From Favolaschia claudopus (Eukaryota > Basidiomycota > Agaricomycetes > Agaricales > Mycenaceae): 64,000 nt of DNA. Below, in pieces: positions 34,730-45,924 of the stretch. The notes beneath the pieces are model-generated. The model did not search any database. It was not told where the DNA came from and worked only from the letters and a program-made list of their open reading frames with translations. The DNA is taken from the NCBI GenBank assembly GCA_037176885.1, contig JAWWNJ010000019.1, forward strand, positions 2,294,001 through 2,358,000. Reading direction: 5' to 3'. Each line of letters opens with the position of its first letter. Position 1 is the first letter of the stretch. Both the position numbers and the translations under genes were made by a program.

Positions 34730-37265
34730 ATGATCTTCAAATTTTTCTTTTCATTCCCTCTTTATTCAATCCTAGTAGTGTCTACCGCTAGCAGCTTCGC
34801 CTCCGCAGACGTACCCTCCGTCTCTCTCCCCTATGGTACCTTTCATGGCTTCTTGTCCGGCAACTTAACCCAGTTTCTTGGAATCCCGTTTGGTCAAGCG
34901 TATGTTATGTCTATTCAGCTTCCTCTTCAACGTATGTCTGATTCATGTACCCAACCCGCAGGCGGCGCTTCGCGCGACCTACGGACGCCCCACCATTCGA
35001 AGGCGTACGCAACGCAACACAATATGGACCTGCTTGTCCTCAACAGAAATTGCTTCCTCCCCCAGCAGCAGCTGGGATCGTACCCAATGAGTATCCTTCC
35101 GTTTCTGAGGATTGTATGTCTGTCTGTCCCTCAGCTTCTTGATTTCATTCGAACGCTGACACTCTTCGAGGTCTCACTCTCGACATATTCAAACCCACCC
35201 TGCATCCGAGTCCTTCTGCTGATAAACTTCCGGTTTTCGTTGTAAGTACTCCTTTGAATTGCCCCTCGCATTGAATCGAGATGGGATTAATTCGTACAGT
35301 GGATCTATGGCGGTGGGTAGCAAGGTCGCACCTTTGTCTTTGTAATGCTCATTTTTTCGTAGGAGGTTTCGTGGTTGGAAACAGCCGCGACAACGATGTG
35401 ACCCCCTTGGTCGAGCGATCTATTCACACCGGTCAACCTATCATCGTCGTAACTATCAATTATCGCGTCAGCGGTAAGTACTACTACCCCTCTTAATTGC
35501 AATGTATTCCATTTATTCTAATGTTATTTGTCTAGCGTTGGGCTTCCTCCCCGGAAAAGAGGCGGCCGCGGCTGGTATAACGAACTTGGCACTACGAGAC
35601 CGTACGTCTATCTCTCAGCGTTAAGCATCAGAATTTTCATTATCCCTCACCCGCGTAGAAACCTTCGCACTTCAATGGATTCAACAACACATCACGGCAT
35701 TCGGAGGGGTTCCGACTCAAGTCGTCGTGTGCGTTCTCTTTCTTTCTTTCTTTCTCTTTAGCTATCATTGATTTATTGATATCGTATGACCCGCAGCGGT
35801 GGCGTCAGCGCCGGCTCCATGTCCACCGCCTATCTCCTCCTCGACAACTCCCTCAACTCGAATCAACTGTTCCGCGGGGTATTCATGGTGCGTTCTGCAC
35901 TCACCCTTTCTCACTCATTATGATTCCCGTCTTTTCTTTCCACTGCCAGCAATCCGGCACCGTCGTCCCAACCCCCACGCTCTCAGGCTCCTCTGGCCAA
36001 GCAGCCTACGACTCGCTCGTCTCTGCAACGGGCTGCCACGCAACCGGTGGCGATACCCTGCAATGCCTCCGCCACCTCCCCCTCGACACACTCATGGCCG
36101 CTGTTAACACCACCGCGAACTTCTTCTCGTATGAAGCACTCAATTTGGTGTGGCGCCCGCGGGTGGATGGGATGGTTGTGAAGCGGGATCCGTGGGTGGC
36201 CATTGCGAGGGGGGAGTACGCGAAGGTTCCGATATTGGCGGGGATGTGTGAGGATGAGGGGACGTACGTCTTTTCTCCCGTTTGAAGAATAACGGACGGA
36301 AAGCGCTGATTTATCTCGGTAAATTTGCAGGCTGTTCGCGACGTCGAGTGTGAATGTCACGTACACCTCGTCCTTCTTTGACAAAGATTTGAATCTGAAT
36401 GTTTTTCGTAGAACAAATGCTGAATTTCTGGAATTCGCCCACAGGTACGTCGTTCTCCCATTCGCTCATTCGTCACTGAACGAGATCAATCGCAGCTACT
36501 TCCCCGAAGCCTCGCCAGAAACAATGTCTCAGCTTGGGCGCCTCTACCCGGATGATCCTACCAAGGTACGCATCGTACTCTGACTTCCCACTCAGAATAC
36601 ATATCACAATTTTTGAGTAGGGCTCTCCCTTCGACACCGGCAACGCTAATCAATTGAGGTAGTGTTTATCAATTATGATCTCGATGCTCTCAGAACGTCT
36701 TCGCAGTCCGGAATACAAACGCATTTCCGCTCTATCCGGTGATCTTTTCTTCACCTCGCCTCGCCGATTCTTGTTACAGCATGCATCGAAGAGGCAGCCT
36801 GTTTGGGGGTGGCGTGAGTTCTCAGTCCCTTCTTTCAAAGTCCACAGCTGATCCCTTGCATTTGCTTCTCTATGAAAGTGAACAAAGTTGGGAAAATCTC
36901 GAATGCATATCTAGGTGCTCTCCATGCTAGCGATGCGCCTATTTGGTTCACGGAGACATCTTCGGTGGGGATGGTTGGCATAGATGCGTTAAGTGAGTGT
37001 TTCCTTGTTCCCCTCATTTCCGTTCTTTCGATCCGCATGATTTAATTTCCTTACTCTCTGTTTGCTCGCAGTCAACTTTGTAAACGCGCTCGATCCCAAT
37101 CATTCGAGTGCCACAAATAATAAGGCTGAGTTTGAATGGCCGAAGTGGAACTTTCACTCGAGAGATGGGAAATCGTCTTTGCTAACGTTCAATGACGACG
37201 GCGTGAATGTGACGGCGGATAATTTCCGGGAAGAGGCGGTGGAATTCTTGAATGGGGTGCGGTGA
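34730..37265 (+). CDS. Secreted type-B carboxylesterase/lipase
   Basis: Hydrolyses carboxylic esters outside the cell. Signal peptide MIFKFFFSFPLYSILVVSTA at 34730. At least 13 short exons: VSLPYGTFHGFLSGNLTQFL, GIPFGQA, RRFARPTDAPPFEGVRNATQ, YGPACPQQ, LTLDIFKP, VFVWIYGGGFVVGNSRDND (oxyanion HGG-type loop), PIIVVTINYRVSALGFLPG, FALQWIQQHITAFGGVPTQV, GGVSAGSMSTAYLL (nucleophile Ser), QSGTVVPT, ILAGMCEDEGT (triad Glu), LFFTSPRRFLLQHASKRQPV, GALHASDAPIWF (triad His) and EFEWPKWNFHSRDGKSSLLT. Full length, about 540 residues, intact. The usual GESAGS box is GVSAGS here; Ser and both Gly are kept. Substrate unknown: lipid, feruloyl or other plant esters are possible. Confidence 0.88.
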
Positions 37266-37410
37266 AGTCAGAGGAGGCTGCGAAGGAATAGATTTATTTT
37301 ATTTTCATAATTCTTTTGGTTATTTTCTAAAACTCTGTTTATTCTGTTTGTCCCTGCTTTCCTTGTTGCGGTGATGAGATCACACGATCAATCGCAGCTT
37401 GTCTCTCACC

Positions 37411-38991
37411 ATGATGTCCACCCCGCGTCCCCCTGTTTCCCTCCTGGCTTCACCTTTCGTTCACATCCTACATACAAAGCACACTCCATCCGACCCTCAA
37501 ATCGACCAAATTCGCGCTCATCTAGCCACGTATGAGGCCGAATTGGTTCGCCTCGATGCTCTCATCGAGAGCCTCACACTTCAACGAACCCAAGTCGAAG
37601 AATATATCGCACCCCACAGAACCCTCATCTCTCTCGGACGCCGTCTTCCGCAGGACATTCTCGGCGAGATTTTCCTCGCTTGCCTTCCAAGCGAGAGAAA
37701 CGCCGTCATGGATTCCAGGGAAGCACCGCTGCTTCTAGGACGTGTTTGCAGCTATTGGCGGTCCATAGTATATTCCATGCCCAGGTTATGGACTTCCCTG
37801 CATATTCCAGTCGATTTTATCGGCGATGACGGCACCAGAATCGCTGTGGTGCTGGACTGGCTGAAACGCTCTGCTCCACATCCGCTGAGGCTGTCGGTAA
37901 ATGCGCAGCAGACCAGTCCCGGCATGCTTATATACTTCCTGCGGCAACTCCGCTCGCGTTGGCTCACGTTCAATGTTTCTGGCATCACCCCCACCGATTT
38001 TGGAGAGTTTGCGGACTGGGAGACACCCTTGTTGACGGAAATCGGAGTCACATTCACCAAGTGCTCCGCTTCTCGGACGGCGGCTGGTGTACTGGCTTCT
38101 CAACTTTTCCGTCCGACGCAACATTGTCAACGAATCAGCATCACAGGTGATAATCTGGAATATCTTTTCCCTGCGGGTCCCTTTAGCTGGGATCATCTCA
38201 CACATCTCACCCTGACCGAAGGTATCCAGCGAAGCCCCGACGGTATTTCTCTCGGGCAGCTGTCTACCCATACTGTCTACCGCCTGCTGAAATACTGCCA
38301 AAATATCTTCTCCCTCACGATAGGTAGCCCACAGTGCTTCGCCATGGGATTCATCCCGCACGAACGTGTCCTTGCTTCCTCTCTACGACACCTCACTTTC
38401 CACTGCGAAGCGGCTTCCTCACAACCAATCGCAGACCTCATACGTCATCTGAGGATGCCCCAGTTATCTCTCTTCCACGCGCCATTGCTTAACATGCCGT
38501 TGTACTAGGCGGCTTCCATCGGAGATCTAGCCGCGCATTCACCGTTTCTATCCGATCTGGATCTCGGGGTAGCAGCTGAAGTCTTCCCCTCCCTTCTCTT
38601 CGAGGTCCATCGATTGTTCCCCGTCCTCAGTCGCCTAGCCCTACGATTCCCCCTAAATTCTCATCTTGATGAAAACCAAATCACCGCATGCCGCACGGCG
38701 TTCGAAAAACTCACCCCTGTCGCTGCGCGACGAAATCCTACGCCGGAATTACAGGTTCTGCAGATTTTCGGAGGGCTCGAGGTCGCGCAGAAAACGTGGC
38801 TTTCTTTCCTCGAAGGGCACGTTAAGTTCAAGACGAACTTGCGCTATTTCCGGCTCTCTGTTCTTGGTGATCCTCCGCAGGTGATTCCGGATGTGACATT
38901 TTTTCGTGCGTGTGGGGTAGAGGCAGAGATTGATTATATTCGGCCGCCGCGGAAGCCTTCTGCTTGGGAGGGAATTGATTATTCTCGATGA
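37411..38991 (+). pseudogene. F-box/LRR protein with an in-frame TAG
   Basis: The ATG at 37411 opens MMSTPRPPVSLL. A coiled-coil-like block follows (IRAHLATYEAELVRLDALIE, SLTLQRTQVEEYI), then the F-box (LGRRLPQDILGEIFLACLPS, LLLGRVCSYWRSIVYSMPRL), then LRR-like blocks. This coil-plus-F-box start is very common in mushrooms. Codon 366 is TAG (38506-38508, after NMPLY). The same frame then stays open for 160 more codons with clearly related sequence (SPFLSDLDLG, LFPVLSRLALRFPLNSH, LQVLQIFGGLEVAQKTWLSF, YFRLSVLGDPPQVIPDV) to a TGA after 38991. No plausible intron removes the TAG. So it is a single nonsense mutation, a sequencing error, or readthrough. With the TAG the product would keep the F-box and lose its last third. 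Confidence 0.75.
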
Positions 38992-39485
38992 TGGTGGTGC
39001 GTTGAGACCTTTTTAACAGTCAAGATTTGAACACTCACTTCTCAGTTACAGTATTGATTTGAACAAGATATTCACTATGCTCCGTTCCGTTCACGCTCCT
39101 GCCATGAACCCGTGTTCCTGGTCCTCGTTTCGGCTTGCTATACCTGCGGGCTTAGAAGTAGCGCGAACCTGGTGCCTGTACCTGCCTTATCAAGTGAATT
39201 GTCTCTTCGCCGTCCATGAATCCGCGTCTTCTGCAACAACTCAGTTTCCAGACGAAGAAAACTCGTGCCTTTGGAACCGCATCTACCGCACAGTACGGAG
39301 ATGTGATCCCTATCTACCGCTCGTATATGCTCATTTTGCATCCTTGCTTCTCGCCAACGTATTAACATTGAACCCCTCTCATCGCGGTATGCGTATAAAG
39401 TCCCAATCTGGTCCGAGCCAATTCAGAGCAGAGTTCACCCTGCACCGCGGTCCAACATTACTACTCACTCCATATCTCAACCAAA
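38992..39485. other. Intergenic region
   Basis: A 146-codon open frame (39059-39496) has no domain, and its end overlaps the start of the next gene. I see no supported gene. Confidence 0.35.
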
Positions 39486-39740
39486 GTGCACTTTAAATTC
39501 TCCCCCCTCACCACCTTCATGGCGCTCATCGCGTTTAAATTCACCCACGCGGCTGCCCCCTTCCCACCGAATTTCTGCTGCATCTCCACCCCGAACAACC
39601 GACTCTGCCCAATTCCGAACGAGCTTGGAGCCATAGCCGCACTTGACCCGATTCCTCTGGCATCCCTGGCGCCGGAGAATCACTGCTGCTGTTTTGCGGC
39701 GAGCGCAGCGGATTGTTTGGACGACTGCGGAAGAGCATGA
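39486..39740 (+). CDS. Small cysteine-rich secreted protein, start codon lost or non-ATG
   Basis: The frame reads (V/M)HFKFSPLTTFMALIAFKF, THAAAPFPPNFCCISTPNN, RLCPIPNELG, then LASLAPENHCCCFAASAADC, LDDCGRA: eight cysteines in CC, C, CCC, C and C groups within 60 residues. The natural N-terminus, judged by its signal-peptide shape, begins at 39486, but the codon there is GTG. The first ATG is 39522 (MALIAFKFTHA), which leaves a weak, short signal. Either translation starts at 39522, an upstream exon supplies the start, or the ATG has mutated. The family is not recognised; the size and cysteine pattern fit small secreted fungal proteins. A 220-codon frame lies antisense and is rejected. Confidence 0.5.
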   Translation: MHFKFSPLTTFMALIAFKFTHAAAPFPPNFCCISTPNNRLCPIPNELGAIAALDPIPLASLAPENHCCCFAASAADCLDDCGRA

Positions 39741-40479
39741 ATATTGCCAGTATTTCCAATTTGTGTCGTCATTCGTGAATATGATGTGCTGTTCATTTAG
39801 TTCGAATCCAGTTTCATGACGTGCATAGAGAAGTCGGAAGCTTTGGAGGAGAATCTGAGATGTTGAACGTTGGGATGTATCCGTCGTCCGAGACTTCCCT
39901 TGCACAGTCAGAGGCTGGGTTGATCGATATTCTTGCATGAGTTGCCTTTCTGTCGATAGGTATGCCTGGAATCTGTGCACAGTATCACTATGACGAAAAC
40001 TCGGCCGTAAAATCGATAAGACACACAATCCCCTCAATTTATGAACTCGCCGAAAACTGCCGAATTGAGTAATGATGAGATCATTAAAAATCGGCGCATC
40101 AGCGGCAACACCACAGTCACACGCAAGGTCACACATCACTCTTTCTTCCCACTTTCATCTCATCTCATCGACGTCCTCAAGTGTTCTGGTCTCCTCCCTG
40201 CTTGACGCATATTCTCCTCTCGTCATCTGTTTGTCTTATGTACTTCCTGACATGGTTGACTCTGGCTGAAGCCTGAAACCGGCAGGACGAAGGCAGGACT
40301 CACTGACTCAGCACAAAACTCAGCAGCATTTCTGCAAAAAAACGGTCGCCTGAGAAAGACTTGCTTGCAAGCTCTGATCAGCCAAAACAGTATGTTGCGG
40401 GCTTTCTTGTCTGTACGATAGAACATATCCGCCATCTTTGAGCAGATCGACGCTTTACTCGCCGCCTTCGTGCTTGAGA
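39741..40479. other. Intergenic region upstream of the first BTB gene
   Basis: No gene seen. The bottom strand is open for a long way (39477-40139), but its codon content tracks the antisense of the Cys-rich gene and it has no domain. Confidence 0.4.
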
Positions 40480-41477
40480 ATGTCATCTAGCACATCGCTC
40501 CCACCTCCATTGATTCCCGATAAGCCATTCAACGACCCAAATGCCGACGTGATTCTTACTTCATCTGATGGCGCCGACTTTCGTGTTCAGAGGGCCTCAC
40601 TCACTCTACTTTCTCCAGTTTTCGAGGACCTGTTTCGACTACCACAGCCGCCGAATGACCCTGCCGTTCCCAGTATTCCGATGGCCGAATCTGCGGACAC
40701 TCTAGACCTTGTGCTCCGATTCTGTTATCCAGGTGCAGAACGGAAGATACCTGACAATATAGACCAGCTGAGACAAGTACTGGAAGTCTCTCTGCTGAAA
40801 TACGATATTCAATCGATAGTTCCTAAAGCGAAGAAATTCGTCTCGGACTATCTGGCCTCCAATCCTATCGCCGTATACGCCATCGCGTGCTGCTACGAGT
40901 GGAAGGAACTTGCTGTTAGCGCAGCAAGATGCTCTTTGGATCCCCCCCTCCGTTCATTCCCCTCAAACTCGGCGTTCGAGCTGTCTGAGCTGGAATCGCT
41001 CTCAGCCACGCATTACCACAGACTCCTTCAATACCATGCCGCCTGTGCAGCAGCGTGCCTTGATTCGATTGAGATGAAACGCTGGATTACTGCGCCTCCG
41101 CAGGATGTTTGGTTCACCTGCAAAAACGCAGAATGTTCAACGAACCCGGATTGGATGTGGTATTTATCGGACGGTCAGCTCTGGCTCGTTCGAGATTGGT
41201 TTCTCGCGTACATGAAAGCCGTCAGGGATGTACTTGAAGCCAGACCTTCTGCCAGGGTCGACGATCCCCAGCTGATGGTCGAGGCGATGAAACAGATGGT
41301 CAAATGCTCTAATTGTCGACAAAATGGGTTTGAACAATTGCAAAATTTCGCGACCAAGACTTTCGCTTCCAGGATTCGGGAGGTGGTCGACAAGGTTCGC
41401 GTTTCTTTTGTTTATTACATGGCAAGCTGGATTTCATTCGTGCTCCGCAGGTGAAGCTGGATTTGCCTTTCGCATGA
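40480..41477 (+). CDS. BTB/POZ domain protein
   Basis: Probable adaptor for a cullin-3 ubiquitin ligase. Start at 40480 (MSSSTSLPPPLIPDKPFND). The BTB domain spans about residues 15-110: DPNADVILTSSDGADFRVQR, ASLTLLSPVFEDLF, ADTLDLVLRFCYPGAERKIP, QLRQVLEVSLLKYDIQSIVP. An alpha-helical C-terminal half follows with AVYAIACCYEWKELAVSAAR, and then two Cys pairs (TCKNAEC and KCSNC) that could bind a metal. One intron (41393-41448) leads to a last exon VKLDLPFA with stop at 41477. About 314 residues, intact. It is followed 279 bp downstream by a second BTB gene of the same type, in tandem. Confidence 0.88.
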
Positions 41478-41755
41478 CGGGTTCTAGGGTTCGAGTGCCG
41501 TTCGCCAAAAATGACAAAACTGTTGCGCACCCATTGAGCTTCAAACCTCATGGTAGAGCATGCTTCCAAAGAGGTCGTTTCTTTTATTGAGAGCCAGAGA
41601 CCCGGGCCCACACGCCGCATGCCTGCAGAATTCAAAAAGATATGTCATCTCCAGAAATAGTCTCACTTTTCGCACCTCCCCTCACCAGAACCGCATGGCG
41701 GCGCCTAAAGGCTCTCTTAAATCATTGCGGCTCCCTCTGACTATCCAGCCCTCTC

Positions 41756-42823
41756 ATGGACATCCCATCTCCGTCAACTCCCGTGATTCCTCCCCTCACC
41801 CCGACCCTAAGCAGCCACTGTAAGCGAAGATCGAACATTTTATTCCTTTGGTTTGGCATCGTCGAAGCTAATTCAGCTACAGTCAATTTCCCCAACGCCG
41901 ATGTGACGTTCTCGTCCTCTGACGGCGTCCTTTTTCGCGTCCATCGCAAGAATCTCGAAGTATGCGCCGATGGATTCCCACCTAGCGGCTTTGAGATTCC
42001 CGAGGGAGAGGTCGTCTCACTCAGCGAGACGGCGGAAACCCTCGAACTTCTCTTCCAGTTCATGTATCCCAAACGACATCCTGGCCTTGACACGACGCCA
42101 TTCAACGTGTTAGAGCCATTGGCAGAGGCGGCGGAAAAGTACCAAGTCTTCCCTGCCATGAATATCTGTCATATTCGTCTGCGGTACGGTGCATTATCTT
42201 TCATTAAATCACTCCTGAATTACGACCCGGAATCCACAGGGACATGGTGCACGAGCACCCCGTCGAGGTCGCCGTATATGCTGCGAAGCACGACTATCCA
42301 TTTCTCCTCTCTGAAGTCGCACCGATGATGATTAGCATGCCGCCCGTGGACGTTGTCCGTATCTTACCCGCAAATCTTGTGCTGCCTTGGGTGTGCAATT
42401 GATTTACTTGTTTCATTCTGTTAAGTATGTATTCTGATCGCTCCCATACAGACTCGATACGTCCAAGAATGGGTTCGCGTTCATCAAGACGTCGCTCTGA
42501 AGCTTCCTTTCGGGGCCTCTCTTCACTATGGCGGAGGACTTTCACATGCAAATCATATGCCTCGTGCTCTACAAACTCAACGCAAGTACGACGCATTCGA
42601 GCCTCCGTCACGGTGCTCGTGGGAGAATTGTGTGGCAATCGTGCTTCAACATCTCGGCGCGGGCATCCATACCCTCCGCAATTTAGACCAGGCATTTGAT
42701 ATGGGGATCACTCGAGAGGACGTTGAGAGATGTTGCGATTGGGAATTATCCGAGTGGCGGCGTATCATTGAAGAAGCTATAACCCAGATTCCGAAGTTTA
42801 GTACGTTCTTGTCATTCTCGTAG
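41756..42823 (+). CDS. BTB/POZ domain protein, tandem neighbour
   Basis: Start at 41756 (MDIPSPSTPVIPPLTPTLSS). A 53-nt intron (41821-41873) removes a non-BTB stretch and joins SSHS to TVNFPNADVTFSSSDGVLF. The BTB domain continues RVHRKNLEVCADGFPPSGFE, LSETAETLELLFQFMYPKRH, FNVLEPLAEAAEKYQVFPAM, NICHIRLR. A second intron leads to DMVHEHPVEVAVYAAKHDYP, FLLSEVAPMMISMPPVDVVR, and a third to TRYVQEWVRVHQDVALKLPF, SRCSWENCVAIVLQHLGAGI and WRRIIEEAITQIPKFSTFLS. About 290 residues, intact. It is divergent from the first BTB gene, so the tandem pair is old. Its stop lies only 78 bp from the outer boundary of the inverted-repeat element. Confidence 0.85.
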
Positions 42824-42901
42824 ATTGTCTCCTGGCTGTACAGCTGTGTGAGTCCGGAGCTATTCTATTATCCCTATCCTCTGGCCGATAAGCAAGATAA
42901 A

Positions 42902-42955
42902 ACCCGCTCACGATTGCTTAAGATTTTTACATAAAAATGTGCACATTGCTTAAGC
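42902..42955 (+). repeat. Left terminal inverted repeat of the outer element
   Basis: Begins ACCCGCT and contains GATTGCTTAAGATTT, ATAAAAATGTGC and TTGCTTAAGC, each exactly present in reverse complement at the right end. Confidence 0.8.
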
Positions 42956-43262
42956 GGGTTAAGCCAGCCTACAGTGCATTATATACTGCTTAATAGACAT
43001 TTTTTGGGTGCTCTTACAAATATATATTAACCAGCTTAAGCCAGCTTGAGCTATCAGCGCTTAAGCCGGTTTAAGCAGTAGAAAGCAAGTCACCACGAAA
43101 CAGATCCTCAAGCGGCTTAAGCCATAGGCAGATTAAGCCGGATGTGCATTGATACCTAGCAGTATCAGAGCGGATAAAATTGAAAGTGAACTGAGTTCCC
43201 AGACTCACCTCCATAATATAACGAGTAGAAACTTCCTCACATCGAGAGAGTTATAGTGAAAG

Positions 43263-43296
43263 CACTGCGGAAAGGAAAAGCACTTCATCTGAGTGC
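43263..43296 (+). repeat. Left terminal inverted repeat of the inner element
   Basis: 34-base repeat, two mismatches to its partner. It is followed directly by the GAGTGC subterminal repeats. Confidence 0.8.
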
Positions 43297-43745
43297 GTAA
43301 GCACTCAAATCCGAAAAGCCGAACTCAACTTGAGTGCGTTAGTTTTGGGCTCCATTTGAGTGCCTTTCCTGGCACTTCATCTGAGCGCCTTCAAAGCACT
43401 ATATCTGAGAGCACTCTACTTGAGTGCTCCACAGCACACTCAGAAACAAGGCGCTTTCCCTGAGCGCTCTTCGGCGAACTTCATCCCAGTGCGGCTCGGA
43501 TTTGACATGTAGCGGCTCGGAGGGCTTGTTCTCATCAGTAGCGCCATTCCCTCAGTTCATTGTCATTAAACTACTTCTTTTAGGATACCTATCTTGTTGA
43601 TTTTTGACCGAAAATAATATTGCCAAGTCTATACTCGCTAAATAGGGATAATACGGTCGAGCAGTATCTAAGATACTGAGTAGGTCATCCAGCAGTATGG
43701 AGAGAATCCGTATTTCGTTGAGAAATAAGAAAGATCGAAGAAAGA

Positions 43746-45334
43746 CTAGAGCGGCGAGCGCGAGCGGGTTTCGACACCAAGTCGGTCAATTCGGAGCGGA
43801 GGCGACGCCGTAGGATTGATGCACGGCGTGTCGAGCCTGTCGGAGTTTGAAAAGGTAGGTGACTGCGTGGAGAGTGGAGATGACGGAGCGAACGGGAAGG
43901 AGAGGGGGCTTAAGGGGAAGGCGACGCGGTGCCGTGATATCGGGGAAAGAGCCGGTGGGATTCCGAGGCGGCTGTGACAGCGACGTGGGTAGAGGGCGGG
44001 ATTGGTGCGCGGAATATCATTGAGGGTGTTGAGAGCGATGGAGAGAGCGAGATGGGCCGCAGTGGTGAACGACGCGGACTTTAAGAGGTGAGTGAGTGAG
44101 CGGGGTGTGAGCATTGAGGCGATGGCCGGCGTACACGCCGAAACGAGACGAGGTGGGGAGTGGCAAGGCATTAGCTAGAAGAGAAAAGATGAGGTTACTT
44201 TGACTTGAGCTAGTTGCGGTGTTTCAGAATTGACATACCTGCACGATACCAGCCAGCGCTGACTTGTTGTCCCGCGTTTGTGTCGGCCTGGGTTGAGGAC
44301 GCCGGGAAGCGTGGCGGTGGCAAGCTCTTTGTGCTGAGGAAAGTGAGTTTGACGGTAGTGCGTTCGGAGCCCGGTAAGCTCACTGTACGATGTAGCAGCG
44401 AGTTCTGCCGCATCAAGTCACCCTATTCGGCGGCGCGGTGAGAGCAATAAGACAGCGGAGAAGACGGCAAAAGTGAGGCGACGAGGCAGGGAGAGCGAGG
44501 CTGGGGAGTGTCGAGGCCGTTATCGACGGCCGATGTGGAATTAGACGCGAAGGTATTGAACGAATGACGGCGGATTTCAACGACGAGGTAGGGTGTTTGA
44601 TAGGCGGCGGAGTCGAGAATGAGCCACAACAGATGTCGAGAGTGAAGGTGACCGTCGTGACGAGCGGGCCGTAAATACCGGGCAAACGTCGGGGATGGAG
44701 GGAAGGCGGGGTCCAGTGAGTGGGTCATCTTGAGAGGGTTTAGTTAGGTGAGTCTATTGAGGAGAAACGGGGGCATCAAGGGCGTAACCGACGAGAGCGG
44801 TGGGAGAGGCGAATGTTGTCGAGAAACTCCCGCGTTGATGATGTCGAGGGGAGTGGTGAGCTACTTGTAGTTTGGGTCAGTTCTCTGCAGATACAGACAA
44901 GGCTGTACACACACCTTATTTTCTTCCTACAGATCGATGGCATGCAGTCATTGAGTAGTTGTGGGAGGGCGACAGTCGTTGGCGTCCACGAGGCCAAAGT
45001 CGGACGAATCGATGAAGCGGTGTTGGGGCTTGCGAGTGGACCGGAGTCGGTCTCTAGGAGCGGGGTAAGAGGCAGTGTGGAGCTGTAAAAAAAAGTGTGC
45101 GGCGCAGCAAACCCAAGAGCACATTTTGGACGTCGACGACTCGACGTTGTGCAGACGCCAGACAAAGCCTTGGTGTATTGCGTGACTCAGTGAGCGGGAA
45201 GCAAAGCGGGATGAAGATGAAGACGAGCTGTGAGTAGCCCGCGTCGCCACGAGTTGCAGGCCCATACCGCGAAGGCGACCAGATGACGGGTCCTCAGATT
45301 CTCGTATCGTCGTGCGTGGGGAAAAGGTGGGCAA
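43746..45334. other. GC-rich interior of the inner element, no gene recognised
   Basis: Base composition is clearly richer in G and C than the flanks. Bottom-strand frames of 70-140 codons (43746-44171, 44413-44728, 44776-45165, 44948-45334) overlap in different frames and have Ser/Pro/Arg-rich, low-information content. None shows transposase, helicase or nuclease motifs. It may be captured or strongly decayed sequence. Confidence 0.4.
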
Positions 45335-45391
45335 GGTAACTTGCTGCCTCGTGAGAAGAAAAGATGGCCGGCATCATCAGATCATTGTGAC

Positions 45392-45403
45392 TGTGACGTC
45401 ACA
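45392..45403. promoter_or_regulatory. TGTGACGTCACA palindrome (CRE-like)
   Basis: Perfect 12-base palindrome containing the CRE core TGACGTCA, with another ATGTGAC half-site directly after it. It lies about 265 bp upstream of the small spliced open frame at 45668, inside the inner element. Confidence 0.45.
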
Positions 45404-45667
45404 TGTGACCCCACGCGTCTTGCCTTCTCCCACCATCATCGATTCATCGGCGACCATCCAACCACCGCAGCGGCCCCGCTCGGTCTTCGAACGATGTAAT
45501 ACGACTCTACGACTGTTAAGACACGCTTTCCGTCACGCTTTCTGCGAAATCGGGCGGTGATCGCGTAAAATCAGCTCCCCAACGACATCCGTACCACACG
45601 CGACTTTCGACGCGTCGTTTCGATTCAAAGCAGCTCGAAGACACTTTGACGATCAACACCATTGTCT

Positions 45668-45924
45668 ATGAACCCTTATGGCGCGCGCCAGCTCTCTTCT
45701 TATGTGCTCTATGAAGCACTTGCGAGGTGAGTAATCCTATCACTCCGTTTTGCTTCAATAACACGCAGTAGGGAGCTTGCCCTATCCCACGAAACATTGT
45801 GGAGGTGACTATTGAGGTGTAGTATGGTGCGTTGACGGCTGCTGCTTCTCGGATAGCTAACCTTTGGCTGACGGGCAGTCTGACCCGATGGTGCGCTCGC
45901 TACCCCCCATCTGGTCGTTTATGA
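45668..45924 (+). CDS. Possible three-exon small gene inside the inner element
   Basis: Exon 45668-45726 (MNPYGARQLSSYVLYEALA) ends in a good GTGAGT donor. Exon 45772-45804 continues RELALSHETLWR and ends in GTGACT. After a CAG acceptor at 45878 the frame gives SLTRWCARYPPSGRL and stops at 45924. Splice sites and phases join cleanly, but the product is only about 47 residues and no family is recognised. Further donor/acceptor-like pairs continue to 47.5 kb, so this could be the start of a longer, many-exon gene that I cannot resolve, or chance. Confidence 0.25.

Noticed and set aside
39477..40139. 220-codon minus-strand frame
   Set aside because: Antisense to the Cys-rich secreted gene, with no domain; it is open by chance.
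41478..41755. Operon-like linkage of the two BTB genes
   Set aside because: They are separate eukaryotic genes with their own introns and a 279-bp gap; no evidence of a shared transcript.
43746..45334. Overlapping minus-strand frames inside the inner element as a transposase
   Set aside because: No DDE, RNase H-like, zinc-finger or dimerisation motifs; overlapping frames of biased composition.
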